Below are positions 8,736-16,646 of a stretch of 64,000 bases of DNA, one piece after another. Within the stretch, counting starts at the first letter, position 1; each line of letters opens with the position of its first letter. The stretch comes from CAKSHC01 sp045594545 (lineage in GTDB: Bacteria; Bacillota; Clostridia; Oscillospirales; UMGS1783): the NCBI GenBank assembly GCA_045594545.1, contig JAZNYQ010000050.1, positions 1 to 64,000 on the forward strand. Direction: 5' to 3'. A model generated the notes under the pieces. That model worked only from the letters and a program-made list of their open reading frames with translations. It did not search any database and had not been told where the DNA came from. The translations under genes and the position numbers were made by a program.

Positions 8736-9883
8736 AAATTACAAAACTGGAACTTATTAAAATTAAACCTCGCTGGATGTTTTTGAAAATGCATACCGAT
8801 ACCGATCTTTTCGGCTTAGGCGAGCCGGTATTGGAAGGTCATTGCACAGCGGTAGAGGCAGTTATCAACGAATTTGAAGAATATCTCATCGGAAAAGACC
8901 CCCTAATGATCGAGCATCATCTTCAGGCGCTCTATCGGGGCGGATTCTACCGCGGTGGACCGCTAATGCTCTCTGCTATTAGCGGCATTGAACAGGCTAT
9001 GTGGGATCTCAAAGGAAAATATTATAACTGCCCTGTTTATGAAATGTTGGGAGGCAAATGCAGAGATAAGATCAGAATGTATACCCACATAAAGCGCACG
9101 GCCGTGCAGGGAGAATTTTCTGTTGATGAAATGCTCGATATTGCAGATCAACGCATTGCAGAAGGATATACCGCGCTGAAATACTCCATCATTCCCCCCA
9201 TCCGTCAGGTGGACACCCCGACCAACACCAAAGCCCACGTGGAACGTTTTGCCCGTATTCGTGAGCATATTGGATGGGATATTGATCTGGCAATTGACTT
9301 TCACGGTCGAGTAAGCCCCGCTATGGCCATTCGCCTTGCCGAAGAACTGAAACCCTATATGCCGTTCTTTATCGAAGAACCTTGCTTACCGGAAAATGTA
9401 GACTGCATGGTCAATATCGCTCGTTCCACCACCATCCCCATTGCAGCGGGAGAACGCCTTTTCAGTAAATGGCAATATCGAGAGTTAATTGAAAAACAGG
9501 CTGTAAGTATCATTCAGCCCGATATCTGCCATTGCGGTGGTATTTTTGAAGGACGAAAGATCGCCACAATGATGGAACTCTATTACGGATCTATTGCACC
9601 CCATAATCCCTTAGGACCCGTTTCCTTAGCTTCCTGCCTGCAAGTAGATGCCTGCTCCCCCAACTTCCTTGTGCAGGAACATCCCGGAAATCCCGACAAG
9701 GGCGATCTTGGGGTTGGTTACCTAAAAGAGCCGTTTGTAATTAAAGACGGCTATATTGAAATTCCACAAAAGCCGGGACTTGGTATTGAACTGGACGAAA
9801 AAGCGATTACAGAAAAAATCTATGATGGCAAATGGACCACACCTCGTCAGTATTTTGAGGACGGCAGCATCGCAGATTGGTAA
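8732..9883 (+). CDS. Enolase-superfamily sugar acid dehydratase, galactonate dehydratase-like
   Basis: The 383-residue protein resembles E. coli DgoD along its length: PRWMFLK at residue 13, GGFYRGGP at 70, SAISGIEQAMWDLKGK at 81-96. Active-site residues are visible: Asp189 and His191 in IDFHGRVS, Glu215 in FFIEEP, Glu241 in AAGERLF and His291 in APHNPLGP. DgoD dehydrates D-galactonate to 2-keto-3-deoxygalactonate in the cytoplasm. Substrate identity in this family depends on few residues, so a related aldonate is possible. No 2-keto-3-deoxy sugar kinase lies nearby; an aldolase two genes downstream could act directly on the unphosphorylated product. Confidence 0.87.
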   Translation: MKITKLELIKIKPRWMFLKMHTDTDLFGLGEPVLEGHCTAVEAVINEFEEYLIGKDPLMIEHHLQALYRGGFYRGGPLMLSAISGIEQAMWDLKGKYYNCPVYEMLGGKCRDKIRMYTHIKRTAVQGEFSVDEMLDIADQRIAEGYTALKYSIIPPIRQVDTPTNTKAHVERFARIREHIGWDIDLAIDFHGRVSPAMAIRLAEELKPYMPFFIEEPCLPENVDCMVNIARSTTIPIAAGERLFSKWQYRELIEKQAVSIIQPDICHCGGIFEGRKIATMMELYYGSIAPHNPLGPVSLASCLQVDACSPNFLVQEHPGNPDKGDLGVGYLKEPFVIKDGYIEIPQKPGLGIELDEKAITEKIYDGKWTTPRQYFEDGSIADW

Positions 9884-9899
9884 TATGGAGGAATCAAAA

Positions 9900-10682
9900 A
9901 TGAAAAAATCGGTTTTTGTAACAGGTGCCCACGACGGTACGGGGTTTGCCATCGCTTGCCGCTTTGCCAAAGAAGGGTACGATGTTTTTGTGGGCAGTCG
10001 AGAGCAATCCAAAGCAGATACTGCTGCAAAAAAAATACAGGAAAAATACGGCACATTTTCAAAAGGCTATGCCTATCAGACCGCATCGCTCGCAGAAGAT
10101 GAGGTGAAGGCCATCTTTGCCGATATTAAAAATAACGGCTATTTGTTGGATACGCTTGTATTAAACGCAGCGAATCTTGGTATCGGTCAAGTAAGCTTGG
10201 ATGTTGACATTCAAGACTTTATGAGTGTCTATACCACCAATATTGGTTGGAATTTCTTAATGGCAAGAGAAGCAGCCAAACAGATGATGGAAAAGAGATC
10301 AGGCGCTATTGTTTTTATTGGTTCAAACTCCTCCCTGCGAGTAACAGAAAACCGATGCGCCTACTGCTCCTCTAAAAGCGCTATCAATGCAATGTCCAAA
10401 TCGTTTGCTGTAGACTGGGGAAAATACGGCATACGCTCAAACTGTGTTTTACCCGGTATGATCAAAACAGAACGCTGGGAAAATAATGAGAACAACTGCA
10501 AATACTGCTTGCCTAACTACACACCAATTGAAGATATTGCTTCCTTTGAAGATGTTGCCAATGCTGCATGGTATTTAGGAAGCAATGAATCTCTCAATAC
10601 AACAGGAGCAGAAATTATTGTTGACGGTGGTATGCTTGCTCAACTTACACCCAATATCAATAGAGAACTTTGGAAAAAATGA
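9900..10682 (+). CDS. Short-chain dehydrogenase/reductase, probable sugar dehydrogenase
   Basis: The 260-residue classical SDR has the nucleotide-binding motif TGAHDGTG (residues 8-15), a NAAN version of NNAG, a candidate catalytic serine near 141 and YCSSK (Tyr154, Lys158), ending with the usual TGAEIIVDGG. It would oxidise or reduce a sugar or polyol with NAD(P). An open frame extends back to 9756 inside the dehydratase gene, but the ATG at 9900 has GGAGG 8-9 bases upstream and gives the normal family length. In this operon the natural role is oxidation of the free sugar to its lactone; substrate is inferred only. Confidence 0.87.
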   Translation: MKKSVFVTGAHDGTGFAIACRFAKEGYDVFVGSREQSKADTAAKKIQEKYGTFSKGYAYQTASLAEDEVKAIFADIKNNGYLLDTLVLNAANLGIGQVSLDVDIQDFMSVYTTNIGWNFLMAREAAKQMMEKRSGAIVFIGSNSSLRVTENRCAYCSSKSAINAMSKSFAVDWGKYGIRSNCVLPGMIKTERWENNENNCKYCLPNYTPIEDIASFEDVANAAWYLGSNESLNTTGAEIIVDGGMLAQLTPNINRELWKK

Positions 10683-10690
10683 GGTGCTCC

Positions 10691-11452
10691 ATGCAAAATA
10701 TAATTAAAAATTTTAAAAACAAACTTCACTCCGACGGCGTAATCGGTTTTTTTTCAAAAACATGCGATCCCGCGGTGATTGAAGTAATGGGCTATGCCGG
10801 GGCAGATTTTGCCATTATTGATTTAGAACATGGTCCCAATACCGTACAGAATACACAAAATCTGATCCGTGCTGCCCAAGTTTCCGGTTTGATGCCAATT
10901 GTTCGGATAAAAGAAAGTTGTGCCTCTGTTTTAGGAGAAGTGTTGGATATTGGCGCAGGCGGCGTTCAAGTGCCTCAAATCGGATCAAGAGAAGAAGCAA
11001 AATCTGTTATCCAACGCGCCAAATTTTCCCCCATGGGTGAGCGAGGCGTTTGCCGTTTTGTGAGAGCCGCCAACTACTCAGCTACAGACCGTTTTGAATA
11101 TTTTAAAAATGCCAATGAAACGGTTATCATTCTTCAGATCGAAGGCCAAGCGGGAATAGACAATATCGACGATATCATTTCCCTTAAAGGAATTGATGCC
11201 ATTTTTATCGGGCCTTATGATCTTTCCCAATCCCTTGGCGTACCGGGACAGATTGACCATCCCCTTGTGGTAGAAAAAATGCTTGAAATCGTCCAAAAAT
11301 GCAAGGCATTTAACATAACCGTAGGAACCTTTGTAGACACTATTGAAAATGCAAAAAAATGGAGGGATCTAGGAGTAAAATACCTGGCTTACTCTGTAGA
11401 TATGGGTATTTTTCACGATGCTGTTAAAGAAATCATCGAAAAACTTTATTGA
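10691..11452 (+). CDS. HpcH/HpaI family aldolase
   Basis: The 253-residue class II pyruvate aldolase shows IIDLEHGPN (His47), GGVQVPQIGSREEA, a conserved RG pair in GERGVCRF, and IFIGPYDLSQSLG, all typical of HpaI, GarL and RhmA. These enzymes cleave 2-keto-3-deoxy sugar acids to pyruvate plus an aldehyde. As the last gene of the islet operon it completes a non-phosphorylating route after the dehydratase. The ATG at 10691 has GAGGTG just upstream, overlapping the SDR stop region; a longer reading from 10670 is unlikely. The acyl chain it prefers cannot be read from sequence. Confidence 0.87.
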   Translation: MQNIIKNFKNKLHSDGVIGFFSKTCDPAVIEVMGYAGADFAIIDLEHGPNTVQNTQNLIRAAQVSGLMPIVRIKESCASVLGEVLDIGAGGVQVPQIGSREEAKSVIQRAKFSPMGERGVCRFVRAANYSATDRFEYFKNANETVIILQIEGQAGIDNIDDIISLKGIDAIFIGPYDLSQSLGVPGQIDHPLVVEKMLEIVQKCKAFNITVGTFVDTIENAKKWRDLGVKYLAYSVDMGIFHDAVKEIIEKLY

Positions 11453-11603
11453 TACCCGTCAATCCACCAACCATATTATTGCTCTGTCGAACATAATCGA
11501 TGGTTACAAACTATCCGTAACCATAACATCTATTTTCAGTAAAAAAGAAGGACAAAGAACAGTTCTGCATCCTAATTTGTTGGCCCTATACCTGACACAC
11601 TCG

Positions 11604-11675
11604 TGTCCGGCTAGCCCATCCTGCAGAACGGGCGCATCATCGGTAATATGCTCGACGCCGACGACCTGTCTTAAT
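11604..11675 (+). pseudogene. Decayed second copy of the spoIVB 3' end
   Basis: Read in frame, this segment gives SG-stop-PILQNGRIIGNMLDADDLS-stop, matching the end of SpoIVB (SGSPILQDGRIIG ... GNMLDADDLS). The Ser309 codon position has become TAG, and 18 codons between the two IIG/FIG stretches are missing, as expected from deletion between direct ATCGGC repeats. The intact gene ends at 5101. This remnant, with the terminator behind it, marks where the native spoIVB-spo0A junction was before the islet. From 11453 to 11603 no gene is seen. Confidence 0.85.
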
Positions 11676-11680
11676 TCCCT

Positions 11681-11712
11681 GCCGCATCCAACGACCGGAT
11701 GCGGCATTTTTC
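11681..11712 (+). terminator. Terminator behind the spoIVB remnant
   Basis: TGCCGCATCC / GGATGCGGCA, 7-base loop, then TTTTTC. It lies 5 bases after the remnant stop codon and is probably the original spoIVB terminator. Confidence 0.85.
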
Positions 11713-11808
11713 TATCCTTTTCCCACCATCCCGACATTTCCCCACCTTTCTCTGCCTTTTGCGACAAAAAGATTTTTCCATATTTTCCATTTTTTTCTAA
11801 TTTTGTAC

Positions 11809-11837
11809 TTGAAAAATTTTCCAGTATGATGTATAAT
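11809..11837 (+). promoter_or_regulatory. SigA-type promoter of spo0A
   Basis: TTGAAA (11809-11814), 17-base spacer, TATAAT (11832-11837), about 36 bases before the spo0A ATG. A clear SigH promoter of the Bacillus type was not recognised. Confidence 0.75.
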
Positions 11838-11872
11838 CCTTTCATAAAATTACAAATTTTGGAGGAAACATC

Positions 11873-12637
11873 ATGGAAAACACGATAAAAGTCATAATGG
11901 CCGATGCCGGTCAGGAGTTCTGCGACCGAACGGCCCAGTTGTTGCGTGACAAAGGATTTGACGTCTGCGCAACCGAAACCGACGGCAGTCGGCTATTGCA
12001 GAGCATTGAGAAGCATCAGCCGCAGGTTGTCATTCTGGATCTGGCCCTACCCTCATTGGATGGCTTTCAGGTCATCCGCCAAACCGAGAAATTACATTTG
12101 CAAAATCCGCCCGCTTTTATTGTGCTAACCTCCTTTACCAGCAACGATGTGATGCGGGATGCCGCTCAAAGCGGTGTCTCCTATTTTATTCTCAAGCCCT
12201 TTGATGTACAGGCCATGTGTGAGCGGATCATTCAGTGCGCCGCGCCCTGTGCCGAGGCCGACAAGACGGGACACATCGACCCGGCCAAACTGGAAGTCCG
12301 CATCACCGAGGTAATCTTAGATGTCGGCATCCCCGCCCATATCAAAGGCTACCGCTATCTGCGCTCGGCCATCATGATGGCGGTCAATGACATTTCCATG
12401 ATGTCGGGCGTCACCAAGATTTTATACCCTACCATCGCCGAGCAATATGCCACCACACCATCCCGCGTCGAGCGTGCCATCCGCCACGCCATTGAGGTGG
12501 CGTGGGATCGCGGCAATATCGACACCCTCCACAGCCTGTTCGGCTACAGCATTAACACCGCCAAGGGTAAACCCACCAACTCCGAATTCATCGCCATGAT
12601 CGCCGACAAACTCCGCCTTTCCATGAAATCCGCATAA
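11873..12637 (+). CDS. spo0A: Sporulation master regulator Spo0A
   Basis: The 254-residue response regulator has a receiver domain (about 1-122; Asp56 in VVILDLALPSLDG, Thr86, Lys108 in YFILKPFD) and the Spo0A DNA-binding domain (about 145-254), nearly identical to Bacillus in ASRVERAIRHAIEVAW-like SRVERAIRHAIEVAW, SLFGYSI and KPTNSEFIAMIADKLRL. Phosphorylated Spo0A switches on sporulation. One oddity: the acidic pocket normally has two adjacent Asp (ADDN), but here reads ADAG, so the second Asp is Ala12. GGAGG precedes the ATG. The gene is single-cistron between two terminators. Confidence 0.97.
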   Translation: MENTIKVIMADAGQEFCDRTAQLLRDKGFDVCATETDGSRLLQSIEKHQPQVVILDLALPSLDGFQVIRQTEKLHLQNPPAFIVLTSFTSNDVMRDAAQSGVSYFILKPFDVQAMCERIIQCAAPCAEADKTGHIDPAKLEVRITEVILDVGIPAHIKGYRYLRSAIMMAVNDISMMSGVTKILYPTIAEQYATTPSRVERAIRHAIEVAWDRGNIDTLHSLFGYSINTAKGKPTNSEFIAMIADKLRLSMKSA

Positions 12638-12668
12638 AAAAGAGGTCTGCCGATGCAGACCTCTTTTT
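12637..12668. terminator. Bidirectional terminator, spo0A / AraC gene
   Basis: AAAAAGAGGTCTGC pairs perfectly with GCAGACCTCTTTTT around a CGAT loop; T-runs exist on both strands. Confidence 0.92.
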
Positions 12669-13425
12669 AATAGCGGGATGGCGATTTCCCCGTTCGTTTC
12701 TTGAAAAAGGTGGAAAAATAGTGCAAGGAAGAAAATCCGCAGAGAGCCGCCACCTCACCGATCTTATGCGTTTTCAGGTTCAGTAATTGCTTGGCACGTT
12801 CCAGCCGCGCCTGCAACAGATCATCCATGGGACTGACGCCAAACCATTGTTTATACCGTGCACAAAAATGGCTGACCGAATAGCCGGAGCACCTCGCCAT
12901 ATCCTCCAGCGTCCATGGATGCTGACAGTTTTTATACAGTTCCATGCGAACCGAATGAACCGGACCGTATCCGTCATGCTCTTGCTTCTCATATTCCATA
13001 CGGGAACGATCCAACAATGTCAGCAACCCATAAATCTGATGCGAGATGAGAGCATCGCTGAAGGAATCCCGCCGAGCCGCTTCACTATGAATCTGCGCCA
13101 GATACTCCGCAAACCGGTCGGTTCCGTCATCAGGTATCGGCGTATCATACGGCAACTGCCGCAAAAATTCCGCCTCGGCCTCGTCGGCCTTAAAAAAAAT
13201 CCAATCATTGATAAATCCAACACCCTTTACCGCCGACCCGTGCAATGCATCGGTATGGGGTGCATGCAGTACCATATCCCCCGCTTTCCCGTAGCGGGTC
13301 TGCCCACCAACCTGTATAAAAAAATCATTGCGAAAGCGCATCAGCAGATAATGATCCGAACATCCCCGCCAGACATAGCCTTTGCGATGCCCTGTCCGAA
13401 TCATACTAAAATGATAGTAAAACAT
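12667..13425 (-). CDS. AraC-family regulator beside the fucosidase gene
   Basis: About 252 residues: an N-terminal sensing domain (HYLLMRFRNDFFIQVGG, GDMVLHAPHTDALHGS) and a C-terminal AraC double HTH (TLEDMARCSGYSVSHFCARYKQWFG, then KIGEVAALCGFSSLHYFSTFFKKRTGKSPSRY at the extreme end). ATG codons at 13446 and 13440 are possible, but the ATG at 13425 has GAGGG 8 bases upstream. It is divergent from the GH29 gene at 13546 with 120 bases of A+T-rich DNA between, so it probably controls that gene in response to fucose-type sugars. Confidence 0.88.
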   Translation of the reverse strand: MFYYHFSMIRTGHRKGYVWRGCSDHYLLMRFRNDFFIQVGGQTRYGKAGDMVLHAPHTDALHGSAVKGVGFINDWIFFKADEAEAEFLRQLPYDTPIPDDGTDRFAEYLAQIHSEAARRDSFSDALISHQIYGLLTLLDRSRMEYEKQEHDGYGPVHSVRMELYKNCQHPWTLEDMARCSGYSVSHFCARYKQWFGVSPMDDLLQARLERAKQLLNLKTHKIGEVAALCGFSSLHYFSTFFKKRTGKSPSRY

Positions 13426-13487
13426 GAGAAATACCCTCATTATCATAAGATATTATAAATTTTATATAAAGATAATAACATAATACA

Positions 13488-13516
13488 AAGACAAAAACAA
13501 GCCTCCTTAATATAAT
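13488..13516 (+). promoter_or_regulatory. Promoter of the fucosidase gene
   Basis: AAGACA (13488-13493), 17-base spacer, TATAAT (13511-13516). The -35 is imperfect, fitting control by the divergent AraC protein. Confidence 0.55.
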
Positions 13517-13545
13517 AAACTTAAAACTATATGGAGGTGTCTTTC

Positions 13546-14757
13546 ATGAAACACGACAATAAATTCGGCATGTTCATCCATTGGGGCATCTACGCGCTGA
13601 CCGGTTTACAGGATCAGGCATTGCAACGCTTTCAAATGGATCATACAGAGTACGATGATCTGATGCATCAATTCAATCCCGTCAAATACGATCCGGAGCA
13701 ATGGGTGTTGCTGGCCAAAGAAGCCGGCATGAAATACATCTGCTTCACCACTAAGCACCACGATGGCTTTTGCATGTGGGACACTAAGTACACCGATTTT
13801 AAGATCACCAATACCCCTTACGGTAAGGATGTTCTGAAAATGCTGGCCGAAGCCTGCCAAAAGCATGGCATGCTGTTGTCTTTGTACTATTCCAACCCCG
13901 ACTGGAACCATCCCTATGGATTTAATCCCTACACCCCCTTCGCCAAGGTTTGGCGCCTCAGTTGCTCCCATCCCGATCAACAGGATACGGTTATCTATCG
14001 CCAATACATCAAAAATCAGATTACTGAACTGTTAACTCAATACGGCCCCGTCTATACCTTGTTCTGGGATATTCCGCCGGGAATTGAAGATCCCTCTCTC
14101 AATGAATTGGCGCGCAAGTTGCAGCCGAATATCCTCATTAATGATCGCGGCTGGAGTCAGGGCGATTTCGGAACACCCGAGCGTGAATACGATACCATTA
14201 CCAACTCTTACTTTGAGTCCATGACTGAAGCTTGCAACTCGGTCGACCAGCAAAGTTGGGGCTTCCGTACACAACCCGACTTCTATTCCCTTCGTCACCT
14301 GAACTGTGCCATCGACCGTTTCATGAGCATGGGCGCCAACTATCTGCTCAACGTCGGCCCTTCCCCCGAAGGCGAGATTACCGAAGAATACGCCGATCGC
14401 ATTCGTCGCATCGGAAACTGGTATAACCGTATGGAAGGCTGCTTGGAACAAGCACAGCCCGACCCCCTCAACTATCAGCCCCGTGACTGCAAATGCGTTG
14501 CCACCATAAAAAACGGCAAAACCTACCTGCATTTCCATGACGGAATTCCATCAACTGCCGTCTCTCTGGAAAACTACCCCAACACACCCAAATCGGTACG
14601 GTTGATGAATACCAACACGCAGCTACCCTTCTCTCTGGACCTGCTCCCCGAATTCCGTGGCGGCATGGGTATTTGCGATCGAAAATTCCTGCATATCATG
14701 GATATTCCCGTGGATGATCTGGCAAACGAACCGATTGTATTGGAAATTACTTGGTAA
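13546..14757 (+). CDS. GH29 alpha-L-fucosidase, cytoplasmic
   Basis: The 403-residue protein has GH29 marks: KFGMFIHWGIYA at residues 6-17, YICFTTKHHDGFCMWDT at 64-80, and the nucleophile region YTLFWDIPPG with Asp175, then ANYLLNVGPSPEGEI. Alpha-L-fucosidases remove terminal fucose from glycans such as mucin or milk oligosaccharides. There is no signal peptide, so imported fucosylated sugars are the probable substrate. GGAGGTG lies before the ATG at 13546; a longer frame from 13531 is less likely. The acid/base residue cannot be assigned by eye, as usual in this family. Confidence 0.92.
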   Translation: MKHDNKFGMFIHWGIYALTGLQDQALQRFQMDHTEYDDLMHQFNPVKYDPEQWVLLAKEAGMKYICFTTKHHDGFCMWDTKYTDFKITNTPYGKDVLKMLAEACQKHGMLLSLYYSNPDWNHPYGFNPYTPFAKVWRLSCSHPDQQDTVIYRQYIKNQITELLTQYGPVYTLFWDIPPGIEDPSLNELARKLQPNILINDRGWSQGDFGTPEREYDTITNSYFESMTEACNSVDQQSWGFRTQPDFYSLRHLNCAIDRFMSMGANYLLNVGPSPEGEITEEYADRIRRIGNWYNRMEGCLEQAQPDPLNYQPRDCKCVATIKNGKTYLHFHDGIPSTAVSLENYPNTPKSVRLMNTNTQLPFSLDLLPEFRGGMGICDRKFLHIMDIPVDDLANEPIVLEITW

Positions 14758-14760
14758 ACG

Positions 14761-14796
14761 AATAACGACCTGTCCGCCGACAGGTCGTTATTTTTC
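14761..14796. terminator. Bidirectional terminator, fucosidase / YolD gene
   Basis: AATAACGACCTGTC pairs perfectly with GACAGGTCGTTATT around CGCC, followed by TTTTTC on the plus strand. It overlaps the YolD stop codon on the minus strand. Confidence 0.9.
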
Positions 14797-15177
14797 TACA
14801 TCAAATATGTTTTCAATTAAAATCTCTTGCCCGTTATCCAGCCCCAGACAACGCCGATGCTCGTCAATCCGCAAAAGCGTGGCTCGCACCCGCAGATAGG
14901 CGCCGCCCTCTTTTTTTTCATCGGGCTGAAAATAGGTGATGCACACCGCCTGCCCCACCGACTCCCGCATCCGCTCATCGAGCACCGCCTTGCGGTTCTC
15001 GTCCAGTTCAATGCGCGGCTGGGTCACCCGTGCCGCCTCCTGCACCATCGCCTCATAGCCGTTGATGGCGGCAAAGGGCGAAAAACGCGCCGCCCGATCT
15101 TCCATCGAGGCTTGTGGATGGTTTTGGGATACCGGGCGTTCCCGCCCGATAATATCTTCGTAGGGAAATCCACTCAT
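14788..15177 (-). CDS. YolD-like protein
   Basis: The 129-residue protein contains the YolD-family core MEDRAARFSPFAAINGYEAM at about residues 25-44, then a beta-rich C-terminal part (ITYFQPDEKKEGGAYLRVRATLLRID). In Bacillus YolD-like proteins are encoded with Y-family polymerases of the UvrX/YqjW type, and the same is true here: its ATG overlaps the polymerase stop (ATGA). The biochemical role is not established; association with error-prone polymerase is from family context. Confidence 0.85.
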   Translation of the reverse strand: MSGFPYEDIIGRERPVSQNHPQASMEDRAARFSPFAAINGYEAMVQEAARVTQPRIELDENRKAVLDERMRESVGQAVCITYFQPDEKKEGGAYLRVRATLLRIDEHRRCLGLDNGQEILIENIFDVEK

Positions 15178-16628
15178 GCCTTGTGCCCTCCGATCGTATG
15201 ATTGCGCTCGGTCGCCGTCGCTCCCTCTTTGAGGTTGGTGCCCTTGAGAATGGCATTGGGCCCGAACCTGCTCTTAATGCCGATCACCGCCTTTTGCATC
15301 CGACGCTCCCGCTCCAAGGTCTTCTCGGCCTGCGCCGACTCAAAGAGAGTCATCTGCTGCACCTGCTTGTCTACCTCTTGCTCCGACAGCAAATGATTGG
15401 CCGTCACATACAGACGGCGAATGAGCAGTTTTTTGTTGATGATGCGGTCAAACAGCGCCAAGGTCTTATCGGTGATCTGTTTGGTGGACGAGGTGTATCC
15501 GTCCAGATTGGCCGTTCCGTGAGCGTGACGGGGCACCTTGCGCCCGTATCGGTCAATATCCACCTGTCCCTTAAAGGATGCCGTTACGTTTTCAATATCG
15601 TAGCCAATATGCAACACGATCTGATCGGTCATCAGCCCTTGATCCACCAGCCCTAGCACCAGATTATCCACCATCTCCCGCACAATGATACGGGTCTCGG
15701 CCGCCGTGTAGGGGCGTTGCAACACCTGCCCCGAACTGACACTCGTCGATTCGGGACGGTAGGCTTTAATATCGGCAATGCCGACCGACTCCCAACCCCA
15801 CGCCTGATCGATAATGTACTGCGCGTTCTTGCCAAACTCTTTATAGAGCCGCTCCTCATCGGTCAGCGAACAGCGGGCAATATCCCCCATGGTATATAAC
15901 CCCATCACCTTCAGCCGCTCGGAAATGCCGGCGCCGATCATCCAGAAATCGGTCAGGTTCGGGTGGGTCCACAACTGCCGACGGTAGGACATTTCATCCA
16001 GTTCGGCGATCCGCACCCCGTATTCGTCGCTGGGAATATGCTTGGCCGTAATATCCAAAGCCACCTTGCACAAGTACATATTCGGGCCAATACCCGCCGT
16101 GGCGGTAATGCCCGTCTGCTGCAAAACATCCTGAATGATCTTGCGGGCAAATTCCCGTGCCGTCATCCCGCTGCGGCGCAGATAGGCGGTGGCATCAATA
16201 AACACCTCGTCAATGCTGTAGGCATACAGATCTTCAGGCGATACATGCTGGAAATAAATCTTAACAATATCGGTACTGTACTGCCGATAGAGCGCCATAC
16301 GGGGCGGAGCGGCAATGTAATCCACCGCCAAGGACGAATTCTTTTTCAATTCGGTATCGTCAAAGGAGGAACCCGTAAATTCCCCGCCCAACGCCTGCCT
16401 GCGCGCCTGATTGGCTTTCCTTACCTGTTCCACCGCTTCAAACAAGCGGGCACGTCCCGAAATGCCGTAACTTTTTAGAGTGGGGCTGACCGCCAGACAT
16501 ATGGTCTTCTCGGTCTTGGCCGCATCGGCCACCAGTAAATTGGTCGTCAGCGGATCCAGCCCCCGCTCAACACACTCCACACTGGCGTAAAACGATTTGA
16601 GATCTATGGCAATATAGGTCTTGTCCAT
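15174..16628 (-). CDS. Y-family DNA polymerase, UvrX/UmuC type
   Basis: The 484-residue translesion polymerase has the first metal motif AIDLKSFYASVECVERG at residues 7-23, the second catalytic motif AYSIDEVFID near 142, HhH-type thumb region (MIGAGISERLKVMGLYTMGDIARC) and a little-finger domain. Near residue 435 QQMTLF matches the beta-clamp binding pentapeptide (QxxLF). It would copy damaged DNA at the replication fork. It follows a DUF1461 membrane gene by 18 bases and is coupled to yolD. I found no LexA (SOS) box upstream of the cluster, so SOS control is not shown. A GAGGGGG site precedes the ATG. Confidence 0.93.
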   Translation of the reverse strand: MDKTYIAIDLKSFYASVECVERGLDPLTTNLLVADAAKTEKTICLAVSPTLKSYGISGRARLFEAVEQVRKANQARRQALGGEFTGSSFDDTELKKNSSLAVDYIAAPPRMALYRQYSTDIVKIYFQHVSPEDLYAYSIDEVFIDATAYLRRSGMTAREFARKIIQDVLQQTGITATAGIGPNMYLCKVALDITAKHIPSDEYGVRIAELDEMSYRRQLWTHPNLTDFWMIGAGISERLKVMGLYTMGDIARCSLTDEERLYKEFGKNAQYIIDQAWGWESVGIADIKAYRPESTSVSSGQVLQRPYTAAETRIIVREMVDNLVLGLVDQGLMTDQIVLHIGYDIENVTASFKGQVDIDRYGRKVPRHAHGTANLDGYTSSTKQITDKTLALFDRIINKKLLIRRLYVTANHLLSEQEVDKQVQQMTLFESAQAEKTLERERRMQKAVIGIKSRFGPNAILKGTNLKEGATATERNHTIGGHKA

Positions 16629-16646
16629 CGTCTTACCCCCTCACGT

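Noticed and set aside
11485..11491. TGTCGAA, a match to the Spo0A box, upstream of spo0A
   Set aside because: A single 7-base match more than 300 bases from the promoter, beyond a terminator, is easily due to chance.
11418..11888. Plus-strand frame of 156 residues between aldolase and spo0A
   Set aside because: It overlaps the aldolase end, the spoIVB remnant in another frame, a terminator and the spo0A promoter; no RBS or domain.
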